Below are positions 44,186 through 52,614 of a DNA stretch of 64,000 nucleotides, in pieces. This DNA comes from an uncultured Bacilli bacterium. Its GTDB lineage: Bacteria; Bacillota_I; Bacilli_A; RF39; UBA660. The stretch's first letter is position 1; each line of letters begins with the position of its first letter. The DNA lies in contig CAKPRO010000003.1 in the NCBI GenBank assembly GCA_934182615.1, forward strand, positions 38,061-102,060. The letters are read 5' to 3'. The notes beneath the pieces were generated by a model, which ran no database searches, was not told where the DNA came from, and saw nothing but the letters and a program-made list of their open reading frames with translations. Both the position numbers and the translations under genes were made by a program.

Positions 44186-44836
44186 ATGTATAAAAGTGTT
44201 GAATATAAGTTTAAAAAAAATAGTATATACAATAAAAAAATTATAAGACTTTTTATAATATATGTAGTGGTATTTGTATGTCTTTTTATAGTAATGACTG
44301 ATTTAAAATTACCACTTTTAGTAATAATGTTTTCTCCTTTAATTTATCTTGCTTTATCAATAATAATAGAACTAACTGTGTTTGATAAAATTAATATTTT
44401 TAAAAAAGGTTCTATAACAAACTATATAAAAACAATGGACAATGAGGAATTATCAACCTTAAGAGAAATTCTTAAAGAAAATAACTTATATAATGAAAAA
44501 ATAATAAAAGATTTAATTGAACATTATAGAAGCTTAATTTCTCCTAAAATAAGTAAGTTTAATATTATTGAAGTACTTTCTATAGCAATTCCCACTATCT
44601 TCAGTGTATATGAAGTGATAGATTTGGATGGGAATATACAAAAACTAACTTCAATAATAATTATTATTTTATCGGTAATAATACTATACTTTTTTTATAA
44701 TGAATTAAAAAATACTATTATAATGTTAAAAGGTGAAGAAAATATTTATGAAAGATTAGAAGATTTGTTAAGTAGTTTATATATTGAAATAATAAATGAT
44801 AATAATGTTAAAGTAAAGAAGAAAAAAAACAAGTAG
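44186..44836 (+). CDS. Hypothetical membrane protein
   Basis: 216 residues. Two hydrophobic segments near residues 22-65, a soluble helical stretch (about 75-120), and two more segments (about 125-175), then a Lys-rich end. No family recognised. It is preceded by a promoter and a leader with its own terminator, so expression is likely conditional. It follows the surface locus but has its own transcription unit and terminator. Confidence 0.6.
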   Translation: MYKSVEYKFKKNSIYNKKIIRLFIIYVVVFVCLFIVMTDLKLPLLVIMFSPLIYLALSIIIELTVFDKINIFKKGSITNYIKTMDNEELSTLREILKENNLYNEKIIKDLIEHYRSLISPKISKFNIIEVLSIAIPTIFSVYEVIDLDGNIQKLTSIIIIILSVIILYFFYNELKNTIIMLKGEENIYERLEDLLSSLYIEIINDNNVKVKKKKNK

Positions 44837-44861
44837 ATTATTCATAATAATCTATTTTTTT
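44834..44861 (+). terminator. Terminator of the 44186 gene
   Basis: TAGATTATT and AATAATCTA around CAT, followed by T7, spanning the stop codon. Confidence 0.88.
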
Positions 44862-44872
44862 GTATATAGTTA

Positions 44873-44972
44873 TTACTTATATATAATAGATATGTAGATA
44901 TATTAACTAAAGACTTAATATAAGGCTTTAGTTAACACTAATAAGACTTACATAGTAAGGCTTATAGTGAAT
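44873..44972 (+). repeat. AT-rich block plus paired hairpins (copy 8)
   Basis: CTTATATATAATAGATATG leads to hairpin 44903-44935 (TTAACTAAAG/CTTTAGTTAA around a 13-base inner part starting AC, ending GG) and hairpin 44936-44969 (CACTAATAAG/CTTATAGTG around a 15-base inner part, AC...GG, with one bulged A), then AATAAA. The first arms equal those at 5812-5846, where the copy is inverted. Confidence 0.75.
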
Positions 44973-45048
44973 AAATAAATGTAAAATAACTGTTATTAAG
45001 TTTACTAAAATAATAATAAATGATATAATTTATATGAGAGTAGGTAAT

Positions 45049-45972
45049 ATGATAAAGATAGATAATTTAAAACTAAGTAAAAAAAATAAAGATATATTAA
45101 GTGAATATAAGATAGAATTAACCGCTATTAAATTAAAGAAGATAGATACAACAGTAGAATCTTATATTGAAGATATATATAAATATTTAGAATATATAGA
45201 AGGAAAGAAACATATAAATAATGCTTTGAATATTAAAGAAGAAGATATAATTGATTATCTTACATACTTAGATAAAGATAATTATGAAAAGACTAGTATT
45301 GTTAGAAAGATAGTATCTATAAAGTTATTTCATAAATATCTAAGTGAAAAATATCATATAGAAGATATAAGTATTAAGATAGATAAACCTAGAGTAAGAA
45401 GAAAATTACCTAATATTCTCTCAATAGAAGAAGTAGATAATTTATTAGATATAGAATTAAATAATGCTTTTGATTATCGAAATAAAGCTATGCTTGAACT
45501 TATGTATTCTTCAGGACTTAGAGTAAGTGAGTTAGTAGATTTGAAATTAAAAGATATTGATTTAGATAATGGTTATGTTAAATGTTTTGGTAAAGGAAGT
45601 AAAGAAAGAATAGTTCCAGTAGGAGAACTAGCAGTAGAATACTTAAAGAAATATATCTACGAATATCGAGATAGTATGAAGAAAGGTTATTATACTGAGA
45701 ATATATTCTTAAATAATCATGGTAAAAGGATAAGTAGACAAGGTTTCTTTCTTATTATAAAAGATATAGCTAAACAAAAGAATATTGATAAGAATATAAC
45801 TCCACATATGTTAAGACATTCTTTTGCTACTCATTTATTAAATAATGGAGCAGATCTTCGTACTATTCAAGAAATGTTAGGACATTCTAGTATTACTACT
45901 ACTCAGATATATACAAATGTTAGTACTGATATATTAAAAGAAAATTATGAATTATATAAAAGGAGAGATTAA
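45049..45972 (+). CDS. xerD: Site-specific tyrosine recombinase XerD
   Basis: Resolves chromosome dimers at dif with XerC. 307 residues from ATG 45049, the correct size. N-terminal SAM-like DNA-binding domain; catalytic domain with SSGLRVSELVDL (Arg), GKGSKERIVPVG (Lys), HMLRHSFATHLL (His-x-x-Arg), LGHSSITTTQIYTNV (His and Tyr nucleophile). I prefer 45049 because GAGTAGGT precedes it and the TATAAT box (45024-45029) puts the transcript start at about the upstream ATG 45034. Next to a phosphohexomutase, which recalls the xerD-drm order in Bacillus. Confidence 0.92.
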   Translation: MIKIDNLKLSKKNKDILSEYKIELTAIKLKKIDTTVESYIEDIYKYLEYIEGKKHINNALNIKEEDIIDYLTYLDKDNYEKTSIVRKIVSIKLFHKYLSEKYHIEDISIKIDKPRVRRKLPNILSIEEVDNLLDIELNNAFDYRNKAMLELMYSSGLRVSELVDLKLKDIDLDNGYVKCFGKGSKERIVPVGELAVEYLKKYIYEYRDSMKKGYYTENIFLNNHGKRISRQGFFLIIKDIAKQKNIDKNITPHMLRHSFATHLLNNGADLRTIQEMLGHSSITTTQIYTNVSTDILKENYELYKRRD

Positions 45973-45974
45973 AT

Positions 45975-47345
45975 ATGGAATTAAATAGATTAATGTTTAG
46001 AGAATATGATATAAGAGGTATATGGAATGAAGATATTACTGAAGAGATATCATATTATATAGGTAGAGCTTATGCTACTAAATTACTAAGTTTTGGTAAA
46101 AATAAAATGATTGTAGGTTATGATAATAGATTATCTAGTCCGATAATTGAAGAAAAATTAGTAAAAGGATTAACTGAGGGAGGAGTAAATGTTGTTAGAC
46201 TTGGTTTAGTAACTACTCCTATGTACTATTATGCTTGGGATAAACTAAATATTCATGCTGGTATTATGATTACCGCTTCACATAATCCTAAAGAATATAA
46301 TGGCTTTAAAATGAGTTATAATGGTATTCATAATATGTTTGGTAAAGATGTAAGTGATTTATATTATGTAATAATAAATGGTATATATTCTGAAGGAAAT
46401 GGTACGATAGAATATGCTGATATTAAGGAAGACTATGTTAAGATGATACATAATCATATTGATATGGGTAATAATAAATTAAAAGTAGTATATGACTGTG
46501 GTAATGGTACTACTAGTATAGTTGCTCATGATATCTTTAAAAGTAATGAATATATAGAATATATTCCTCTATTTGATGAGTCTGATGGAACTTTTCCTAA
46601 TCACCATCCTGATCCTGCGGTAGAAGAGAATCTAAAACAACTAAAAGAAAAGGTACTTGAAGTAAAAGCTGACTGTGGTATTGCCTTTGATGGTGATGGC
46701 GACAGAGTAGGGGTAGTGGATAATCAAGGTAATATGATACCAATAGATAAATTTATGATAATAATATGGAGAGATATTTATAATAAAGTAGCTAAAAAAG
46801 AAGGTTTCTTTGATGTTAAATGTTCTAAGGCTTTAAAAGATGAATTAATTAAATTAGGTGTTAAACCAGTAGAAACTAGAACAGGAAACTCTTATACTAA
46901 AAAAATATCTGTTGAGAATGATTATCCATTTGGTGGAGAAATGTCAGGACATTTATATTTTAGAGATAAATTTATTGGTAATGATGATGGTATATATGCT
47001 GGTTTAAGATTAGTAGAAATTTTATCTAAAACTAATAAGAAATGTACTGAATTACTAGATAATATCCCAGTATATTATTCTACTGATGAAAATAAAGTTC
47101 CAGTAGAAGATGCTATTAAAGATAAAATAGTAAGTAGAGTAGAGGAGTATGCTAAAGAAAAAGGTTATAACTATCTTACTATTGATGGTGTTAAAGTATT
47201 ATATGATGATGGTTTTGCTTTAGTTAGAAAGTCTAATACTACTCCTAATATAACAACTAGATATGAAGCTAAAACTAAAGAAAGATTAGAAGAAATTACT
47301 AATGAATATAATTCTTTATTAGATAAATTAAGAGAAGAAGAGTAA
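45975..47345 (+). CDS. Phosphomannomutase/phosphoglucomutase
   Basis: Interconverts hexose 1- and 6-phosphates for cell-envelope sugars. 456 residues in the alpha-D-phosphohexomutase family: catalytic phosphoserine in TASHNPKEYNGFKM, metal-binding loop DGDGDRVGVVD, sugar-recognition loop GGEMSGHL, and a C-terminal phosphate loop RKSNTTPN. It resembles the AlgC/ManB type rather than GlmM. It begins two bases after xerD, with AGGAGAG as ribosome site, so the two genes are co-transcribed. Confidence 0.9.
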   Translation: MELNRLMFREYDIRGIWNEDITEEISYYIGRAYATKLLSFGKNKMIVGYDNRLSSPIIEEKLVKGLTEGGVNVVRLGLVTTPMYYYAWDKLNIHAGIMITASHNPKEYNGFKMSYNGIHNMFGKDVSDLYYVIINGIYSEGNGTIEYADIKEDYVKMIHNHIDMGNNKLKVVYDCGNGTTSIVAHDIFKSNEYIEYIPLFDESDGTFPNHHPDPAVEENLKQLKEKVLEVKADCGIAFDGDGDRVGVVDNQGNMIPIDKFMIIIWRDIYNKVAKKEGFFDVKCSKALKDELIKLGVKPVETRTGNSYTKKISVENDYPFGGEMSGHLYFRDKFIGNDDGIYAGLRLVEILSKTNKKCTELLDNIPVYYSTDENKVPVEDAIKDKIVSRVEEYAKEKGYNYLTIDGVKVLYDDGFALVRKSNTTPNITTRYEAKTKERLEEITNEYNSLLDKLREEE

Positions 47346-47373
47346 TTATAAACAAGTACTATAAAGAAAAAGA

Positions 47374-47400
47374 AGAGTAGGTAACCCTATTCTCCTTTTT
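47374..47400. terminator. Terminator between the phosphohexomutase and the Cys-rich gene
   Basis: AGAGTAGG and CCTATTCT (one G-T pair) around TAAC, followed by CCTTTTT. It serves the plus-strand operon and overlaps the stop of the convergent small gene. Confidence 0.7.
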
Positions 47401-47554
47401 CTTCAAAATTATTAGTACTATTTTTCTTAGTACAATGACAATTATCTTTATGACAATCACAAGACATATCAGTATCTAAATTAACATCATTACAATGACA
47501 ATCAAAATTATTAGATTTAGTCTTAGTCTTATTATCTTTGTTTTTCTTACTCAT
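47387..47554 (-). CDS. Small Cys/His-rich peptide
   Basis: 55 residues, very hydrophilic, with six Cys and three His packed into the middle third (CHCNDV, SCDCHKDNCHC) between Lys-rich and Asn/Glu-rich tails. This density suggests metal binding, like a small metallothionein, but no known family is recognised. Start at 47554 is set by a perfect GGAGGT 8 bases upstream. The convergent neighbour is the phosphohexomutase. Confidence 0.65.
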   Translation of the reverse strand: MSKKNKDNKTKTKSNNFDCHCNDVNLDTDMSCDCHKDNCHCTKKNSTNNFEEKGE

Positions 47555-47589
47555 TTTAATTACCTCCAATAATAGTATTTACTAAATTA

Positions 47590-47950
47590 ATTATATTATA
47601 CTTATATTCTCTTTTTTATAGAAGTTAACATAATATTAATTATAGGAAGTAAGATATTTGATTAAAAGTAATATAGTTGTTAACCTTAAATTACCATATA
47701 AAATAAGGCTTTAGATAGTATTTCTCTTTTTATATTACATATAATATTATTATAGATAAATATTATTTATTTTATAAAAAAATTAACTATATAATTATTT
47801 ATTTATATTATTATACAGTTAATTAATTATATACGTTCTAATTTAATTTGAGATGGATAATTAACCATCTACTTATTAATAAATTCATTTAAATAACTAT
47901 TAAATATACTACTATAGTTCTTCCCTATTTTTAGTAAAAATTAAAGTAGG
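47590..47950. other. AT-rich intergenic region without a gene
   Basis: I see no ORF or RNA gene here. It holds long A/T runs and one clear inverted repeat, AGATGG/CCATCT (about 47850-47869). A weak CCCTA...TAGGG pairing near 47922-47950 may end the minus-strand XRE gene. Confidence 0.5.
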
Positions 47951-47959
47951 GGACTTAAA

Positions 47960-48742
47960 TTAAAATTTTTGAGCCATAATCTCTGCTATTTTATCTAGAA
48001 CTTCACTAGCATTACTTTTATCTATTTCATCATATCCTAGTTCTCTTAAGGCTCTTATTTTAGCAGTATTTAATTCTTGTGTTCTAGTTAATTTTTCTTC
48101 TTTTTTGCTATTTAACATAGCTTCCCATCTACGATGTGATTCGGTAAGTTTAGTACGAGAAGCTCCCCCATTACTATATAATGTCATAGCAGAGTACATA
48201 ATGCTTTCTAATATATATTGATTATTTTCATCGAAAGCAAATTTATTGGGATCAGTATAACCAAAATTCTTAGAGAAATATCCTAGAATGTATTTTAATT
48301 CTTTAGTAGTATTTAAGTTTTCAATAAAGTGATGGACATACTCAACAGTAGTATAGGCCTCCCCTTCTCTACCTTTATTCTCAATAAGTATATTCTTAAG
48401 CATTTGGCTAATTTCACCAATTAACATTATTTCATCTTTTTTAAGACCACCTAAGTCAATAAATTCTTCTTTTTTAGGAGTACTCTTCTTTGTATCAAAT
48501 ATCTTACCTCCTACTCTCTGAAGATAATCATTTGTTATATTTATGTCTAATATTTCTCTTTCTGATGCAACGTCAAGTAAATCAAATAGTAGTTGACACT
48601 TCTCATTAGGAAGTTTAGATAAATCGTCACCATCAAAATAATTGTAAACCATCTGTCTTGATACTCCTAAATACTTTGATAGGTTTACTTTGGAAATATT
48701 AGCCTTTTTTAATATTAAATTAACTTTCTCGACAACATTCAT
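47960..48742 (-). CDS. XRE-type regulator with a long C-terminal domain
   Basis: 260 residues. The N-terminus has a helix-turn-helix (VNLSKYLGVSRQMVYNYFDGDDLSKLP, residues 17-43). The remainder is helical and includes a conserved-looking segment with an AYTTVEYVHHFIENL stretch and a Lys/Glu-rich helix (about residues 205-235) that could be a coiled coil. Ribosome site AGGAGGAT. No repressor peptidase motif or metal site is seen. Targets unknown. Confidence 0.75.
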   Translation of the reverse strand: MNVVEKVNLILKKANISKVNLSKYLGVSRQMVYNYFDGDDLSKLPNEKCQLLFDLLDVASEREILDINITNDYLQRVGGKIFDTKKSTPKKEEFIDLGGLKKDEIMLIGEISQMLKNILIENKGREGEAYTTVEYVHHFIENLNTTKELKYILGYFSKNFGYTDPNKFAFDENNQYILESIMYSAMTLYSNGGASRTKLTESHRRWEAMLNSKKEEKLTRTQELNTAKIRALRELGYDEIDKSNASEVLDKIAEIMAQKF

Positions 48743-48850
48743 TGTTAGTCATCCTCCTATTGTTTATAATTATTTATAACTTTACATTTACAATTATATC
48801 ATACTATATGTAAAATTACTAGTGCTTTTTTATTTTTTTCTTTATTTATA

Positions 48851-48943
48851 AGATATTATTTACTTATATATAATAGATGTGGATGACATATTATTTTTAG
48901 ATTACAAGCTAAAAATAACACTGTAAGATTATAGCTTACAGTG
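48851..48943 (+). repeat. AT-rich block plus paired hairpins (copy 9)
   Basis: CTTATATATAATAGATGTGG leads to hairpin 48891-48918 (TTATTTTTAG/CTAAAAATAA around ATTACAAG) and hairpin 48919-48943 (CACTGTAAG/CTTACAGTG around ATTATAG). In both, the inner C-G is T-A while the A-G mismatch remains. It lies between the 3' end of mnmA and the XRE promoter. Confidence 0.75.
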
Positions 48944-48952
48944 CCTTAATTA

Positions 48953-50029
48953 TTATTTTACTTCTTTAATTATACCTCCACCTAGACATATATCTTTATC
49001 ATATAGAACACAGAATTGTCCAGGAGTAACTGCCTTAGATCCTTTATAACTAAGTAATAAATTATTATTATCTAAGTATTTTACATTAATATCTATATCT
49101 GATTGACGATATCTAAATTTACAAGTACATTTACTAGGTCTTTTATCAGTTAAATAATTAAATTCTTCTATAACAGCAGTACTAGAATATAAATACTTAT
49201 TATCATCTCCTACTGCCACATATAATATATTTTTATCTAAATCTTTTTTTACAACAAAAGTTCTATCTTTAGTACCACCAATATTTAATCCTCTTCTTTG
49301 ACCAATGGTATAATACATAAGGCCAATGTGTTTACCAAGTATTTCGCCTGTATCAATATTAACTATATCACCAGGAATATTGGGTAAATAATTTTCTAGA
49401 AACTGAGTAAAATTTCTTTCTCCAATAAAACATATACCAGTAGAATCTTTTTTACTAGCGGTAACTAAACCATATTCTCTAGCAATCTTTCTAACTTCTG
49501 GTTTTTCTATTTCACCTAGAGGGAATAAAACATCTTTAAAAATATCTTTATTAACATATGCTAAGAAGTATGATTGATCTTTATTCTTATCTACTGCTTT
49601 AGCTAGTTTACCATCAATTAATCTAGCATAATGACCAGTAGCAATATAATCTGCTCCTAGTTTTTTTGCTTCTTTAACAAATAAATCAAACTTTATATAT
49701 TTATTACACATAACATCTGGATTAGGAGTTCTACCTTTTTTTAGTTCTTCTAAGAAATAAGTAAAGACGAAATCCCAGTATTCTTTAACAAAATCTACTC
49801 TATGTAATGGAATATTTATCTTCCTGCATACTTCTAAGGCATCATTATAATCTTGTTCTTGAGGACATATATTATTATTTAAATTTGGATTACCTAGATA
49901 ATCGTTATTAATAGTACTATCCCAATTACGCATAAATAAGCCTATGACATTATAACCAGCTTTCTTTAATAGGATAGCCGCTACTGAGGAATCTACTCCT
50001 CCTGACATACCAATAACTACTGTTTTCAT
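48953..50029 (-). CDS. mnmA: tRNA-specific 2-thiouridylase MnmA
   Basis: Thiolates U34 of Lys, Glu and Gln tRNAs. 358 residues, full length. PP-loop GMSGGVDSSVAAILL at the N-terminus, catalytic Cys in PNPDVMCNKYIKF (about residue 103), the TGHYARL block, second Cys in STGICFIGERNF (about residue 200), and YTIGQRRGLNIGG. A GAGGTGAT ribosome site is present. SpoIIM lies 43 bases downstream on the same strand's 5' side, and a hairpin element follows its stop. Confidence 0.95.
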   Translation of the reverse strand: MKTVVIGMSGGVDSSVAAILLKKAGYNVIGLFMRNWDSTINNDYLGNPNLNNNICPQEQDYNDALEVCRKINIPLHRVDFVKEYWDFVFTYFLEELKKGRTPNPDVMCNKYIKFDLFVKEAKKLGADYIATGHYARLIDGKLAKAVDKNKDQSYFLAYVNKDIFKDVLFPLGEIEKPEVRKIAREYGLVTASKKDSTGICFIGERNFTQFLENYLPNIPGDIVNIDTGEILGKHIGLMYYTIGQRRGLNIGGTKDRTFVVKKDLDKNILYVAVGDDNKYLYSSTAVIEEFNYLTDKRPSKCTCKFRYRQSDIDINVKYLDNNNLLLSYKGSKAVTPGQFCVLYDKDICLGGGIIKEVK

Positions 50030-50072
50030 GGTTAATCACCTCACTAGTAGTCATTATATCACATTTTATTAT

Positions 50073-50705
50073 TTAAATAAATAGTTTTATTACTAATTTT
50101 AATAATGATGGTACTAGGAATCCTTCTGTTAATGATGATATTAGTATTAATATTATACACAATATTAGTAATAAGAAGTATTTCTTTATAAATTTTTTCA
50201 TATTATAATTTTTTTCTTTTAAAAAGATTATCTTCCATAGGTTTATTGTAAATAGCACTGAGTATACTCCTAGTAATAGACATACTAATATATTTATTAT
50301 ACTAGTAGGAAAAGCATAGATAAAAGCAGCTAATAGGCCTTTATATTTATATACTAAGAAGAATGAAGATAAAGAAAAACCTACAATAAAACCTTTTAAA
50401 TATATCATAAATATATTAATAATTATTCCAATAATAGACATTCCTAGTATCCATACTAAGATAACAAATATTATATTCTCAATAAAAGCATTCTTAAAAG
50501 CCTCTATATTATTTATATTATTAGTATTTATATTAGTGAAGAATGTATTAATCTTTTCTATTACTAAGTTACGATCAGTATCTTTTAATACTACTAGAAA
50601 TAATGATCCAGATATTATTCCTAATATTATTATAAACATTATAAAAGTATTTACTTTCTTATCTGGTATAATTATAGCTAGTCCTCTATTTAATTTCTTA
50701 TTCAT
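50073..50705 (-). CDS. spoIIM: SpoIIM-like membrane protein
   Basis: 210 residues with five hydrophobic segments, in the pattern of the stage II sporulation protein M/DUF95 family: an N-terminal helix after a short basic tail, then FKNAFIENIIFVILVWILGMSIIGIIIN, MIYLKGFIVGFSLSSFF and TEGFLVPSLL at the end. In spore formers SpoIIM works with SpoIID and SpoIIP in septal wall hydrolysis during engulfment. Here it neighbours mnmA and there is no other engulfment gene in view, so a non-sporulation role or relic is possible. Confidence 0.75.
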   Translation of the reverse strand: MNKKLNRGLAIIIPDKKVNTFIMFIIILGIISGSLFLVVLKDTDRNLVIEKINTFFTNINTNNINNIEAFKNAFIENIIFVILVWILGMSIIGIIINIFMIYLKGFIVGFSLSSFFLVYKYKGLLAAFIYAFPTSIINILVCLLLGVYSVLFTINLWKIIFLKEKNYNMKKFIKKYFLLLILCIILILISSLTEGFLVPSLLKLVIKLFI

Positions 50706-50735
50706 ATTATCACCACTAAATTATATTAATAGATA

Positions 50736-50764
50736 TTGAAAATATGACTAATATTTGATACAAT
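50736..50764 (+). promoter_or_regulatory. Promoter for the 37-residue membrane peptide
   Basis: TTGAAA (50736-50741) and TACAAT (50759-50764) with 17-bp spacing, 21 bases before the start codon. Confidence 0.7.
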
Positions 50765-50785
50765 TATATTAGAGGTGTATAGATT

Positions 50786-50899
50786 ATGAGTAAAAAGAAA
50801 AAGAAGCAAAATCTAAGTAATAGAATATTTGCTTACATTATGCTTTTCTTAGCAGTAGCTTTCTCTTTAACTACTGTATTATCATTTGTACTTAGATAA
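50786..50899 (+). CDS. 37-residue membrane peptide (DUF4044-like)
   Basis: Starts MSKKKKKQNLSNRIFAYIM, a basic head, followed by one membrane helix (residues 16-36), the layout of DUF4044 peptides found in Firmicutes. It has a good promoter and a moderate AGAGGTG ribosome site 10 bases upstream. It runs divergent from spoIIM and is followed by a hairpin element. Confidence 0.65.
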   Translation: MSKKKKKQNLSNRIFAYIMLFLAVAFSLTTVLSFVLR

Positions 50900-50917
50900 T
50901 AAGTACTTTTTTTATTG

Positions 50918-50979
50918 CCTCTTAAACCTTAAGTAAACTTAAGTTTTCCGAGGTATTTTTATGCCTAAGGTCATAAAAA
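50918..50979 (-). repeat. Composite hairpin element (copy 10)
   Basis: An outer CCTC (50918-50921)/GAGG (50950-50953) stem encloses CTTAAG-TAAA-CTTAAG, followed by hairpin TTTTTATG (50956-50963)/CATAAAAA (50972-50979) around CCTAAGGT. It has the same plan as 10994-11055, with base-paired substitutions in the stems. Confidence 0.75.
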
Positions 50980-50986
50980 TAATAAT

Positions 50987-51742
50987 TTATTTAACAAATA
51001 GATATAATAGTCCAATAAATACTATAAAAGATATAGCTCCTAGTAAGATATAAGAAACAAAGCCACTAGAACCTACGAGTGATTCTTCTCTCTTACGAGG
51101 TTCTTTTTTCTTTTCTTCGATAGTCTTTTTAGCCAAGTTATCAAATGTTTCTAATTCCATTTCTACTGTTTTTTCAATTGTAGGCTCTGTATTCTTACCT
51201 ACTACAAAATTCATATTAGGAGTTTCTATAACATTATAATTACTATATGAACCATTATCTTTTACTAAATCTAGGATTGTTTTATATTCAATTCTATTGT
51301 TATATCTAGATACAAACCAATTAGTGAATTTCTTAAATGAATCATTATTAATAACATAGATACTATTATTTACTTTTACATTATTCTTAGTTAAAAACAT
51401 ATAAGCATTATTAAAAATAACTCCTAAATATCTATCTACTATCTGATACATTTCTAAATCTTCTACTACTCTAATTCTATCTAAAATATTATTATAAAAT
51501 ACTGGTAATATTAATGTTATGTTATAGTTATCTAAATTCTTATAATAATTAATAAGTTCATTAGTAACTACTTCTAATGAATTTTTTGTTAAATCATAAC
51601 TATCATAATTACTTTTTAATCTAATTGATATATTGGTATTATCATATTCTTTATAAGGAACTAATATATAAAAGCTAACATTAGCATCACTTAAATAATA
51701 TATATTATGTTTTTCTAAACTACATATTAAGGTTTCTTTCAT
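50987..51742 (-). CDS. Hypothetical C-tail-anchored protein
   Basis: 251 residues. A soluble domain of about 190 residues with alternating strands and helices (NYNITLILPVFYNN, NNSIYVINNDSFKKF), a Glu/Lys-rich linker (about 195-220), and one C-terminal membrane helix (FVSYILLGAISFIVFIGLLY) with a 3-residue tail. No signal peptide, so the domain should face the cytosol. Family unknown. Ribosome site AGGAGGAT. Confidence 0.65.
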   Translation of the reverse strand: MKETLICSLEKHNIYYLSDANVSFYILVPYKEYDNTNISIRLKSNYDSYDLTKNSLEVVTNELINYYKNLDNYNITLILPVFYNNILDRIRVVEDLEMYQIVDRYLGVIFNNAYMFLTKNNVKVNNSIYVINNDSFKKFTNWFVSRYNNRIEYKTILDLVKDNGSYSNYNVIETPNMNFVVGKNTEPTIEKTVEMELETFDNLAKKTIEEKKKEPRKREESLVGSSGFVSYILLGAISFIVFIGLLYLFVK

Positions 51743-51809
51743 GTTATCCTCCTACTCTATATAAAATTATATCAAAAAAAAGATAACTTGTCATTACCTT
51801 TTTATAAAT

Positions 51810-52565
51810 TTATAAAATAAACTTCATTAACATGAAGAGAACTCCTATTAAGAAGAAGATTATTAAATATTTAGTGTTATTATATCTTCTGGCGGTTGGT
51901 AGTAGTTCACAGAAGGATATCTGGAGCATAATACCCGCTATTAGGGAGAATAAGATACCTAGTATTAGATCATTCATAATATTTTTTAAAAAGATATAAG
52001 CAAGGAAAGCTCCAAACGGTTCAGATAATGCTGATACTCCTGTATATAAAAGGGCTTTCTTTTTATTATTTGTACTATAATATATTGGTACTGAGATACT
52101 TATTCCTTCAGGTATATTATGCATAGCTATCGCTATAGCTAGTGATATACCTAGAGTAATATCACTATTTGTTGCTACAAATGTTGCTATACCTTCAGGT
52201 ATATTATGTAAAATAATTGCTATCATTGATATAAATCCTACTTTATATAGCTTTTTATCACTACTAATGGATGGTTTATCTGGTAAGTAGTAATCTATTA
52301 ACATAGATATTATAATACCAAGGAGAATTCCTAAAAAGGATATAATAATAGTACTGATGTTATTTATATTATCTCTTAATAAATTAATAGATTCGGGTAT
52401 TAGATCTGTTATTGATACACAAATCATTACTCCTGCGGCAAAAGATAAAGAAGATAAAACTATTTTATTATTATCTTTCTTTTTAATAAAGATAAAGATA
52501 GTACCAAGCATTGTGGATAAGCCCGCTAATACGGTAAGTAAAAAAGCATAGAAAGTATTATTCAT
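51810..52565 (-). CDS. zupT: ZIP-family metal transporter (ZupT-like)
   Basis: Imports zinc and possibly other divalent metals. 251 residues with eight hydrophobic segments. The two metal-binding helices carry HNIPEGIATFVA and HNIPEGISISVPIYY, the double HNxPEG signature of ZIP transporters. The usual His-rich loop between helices 3 and 4 is short and lacks His. AGGTGAT ribosome site. It lies downstream of the magnesium ATPase on the same strand, but a strong terminator separates them. Confidence 0.92.
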   Translation of the reverse strand: MNNTFYAFLLTVLAGLSTMLGTIFIFIKKKDNNKIVLSSLSFAAGVMICVSITDLIPESINLLRDNINNISTIIISFLGILLGIIISMLIDYYLPDKPSISSDKKLYKVGFISMIAIILHNIPEGIATFVATNSDITLGISLAIAIAMHNIPEGISISVPIYYSTNNKKKALLYTGVSALSEPFGAFLAYIFLKNIMNDLILGILFSLIAGIMLQISFCELLPTARRYNNTKYLIIFFLIGVLFMLMKFIL

Positions 52566-52588
52566 ATTATCACCTATTTAAGTATATG

Positions 52589-52614
52589 AAAAAACTTCTA
52601 TTATATAATAGAAG
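52589..52614 (-). terminator. Terminator of the magnesium ATPase gene
   Basis: A perfect 20-bp palindrome, CTTCTATTATATAATAGAAG (52595-52614), is followed by T6 on the minus strand. Confidence 0.85.
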
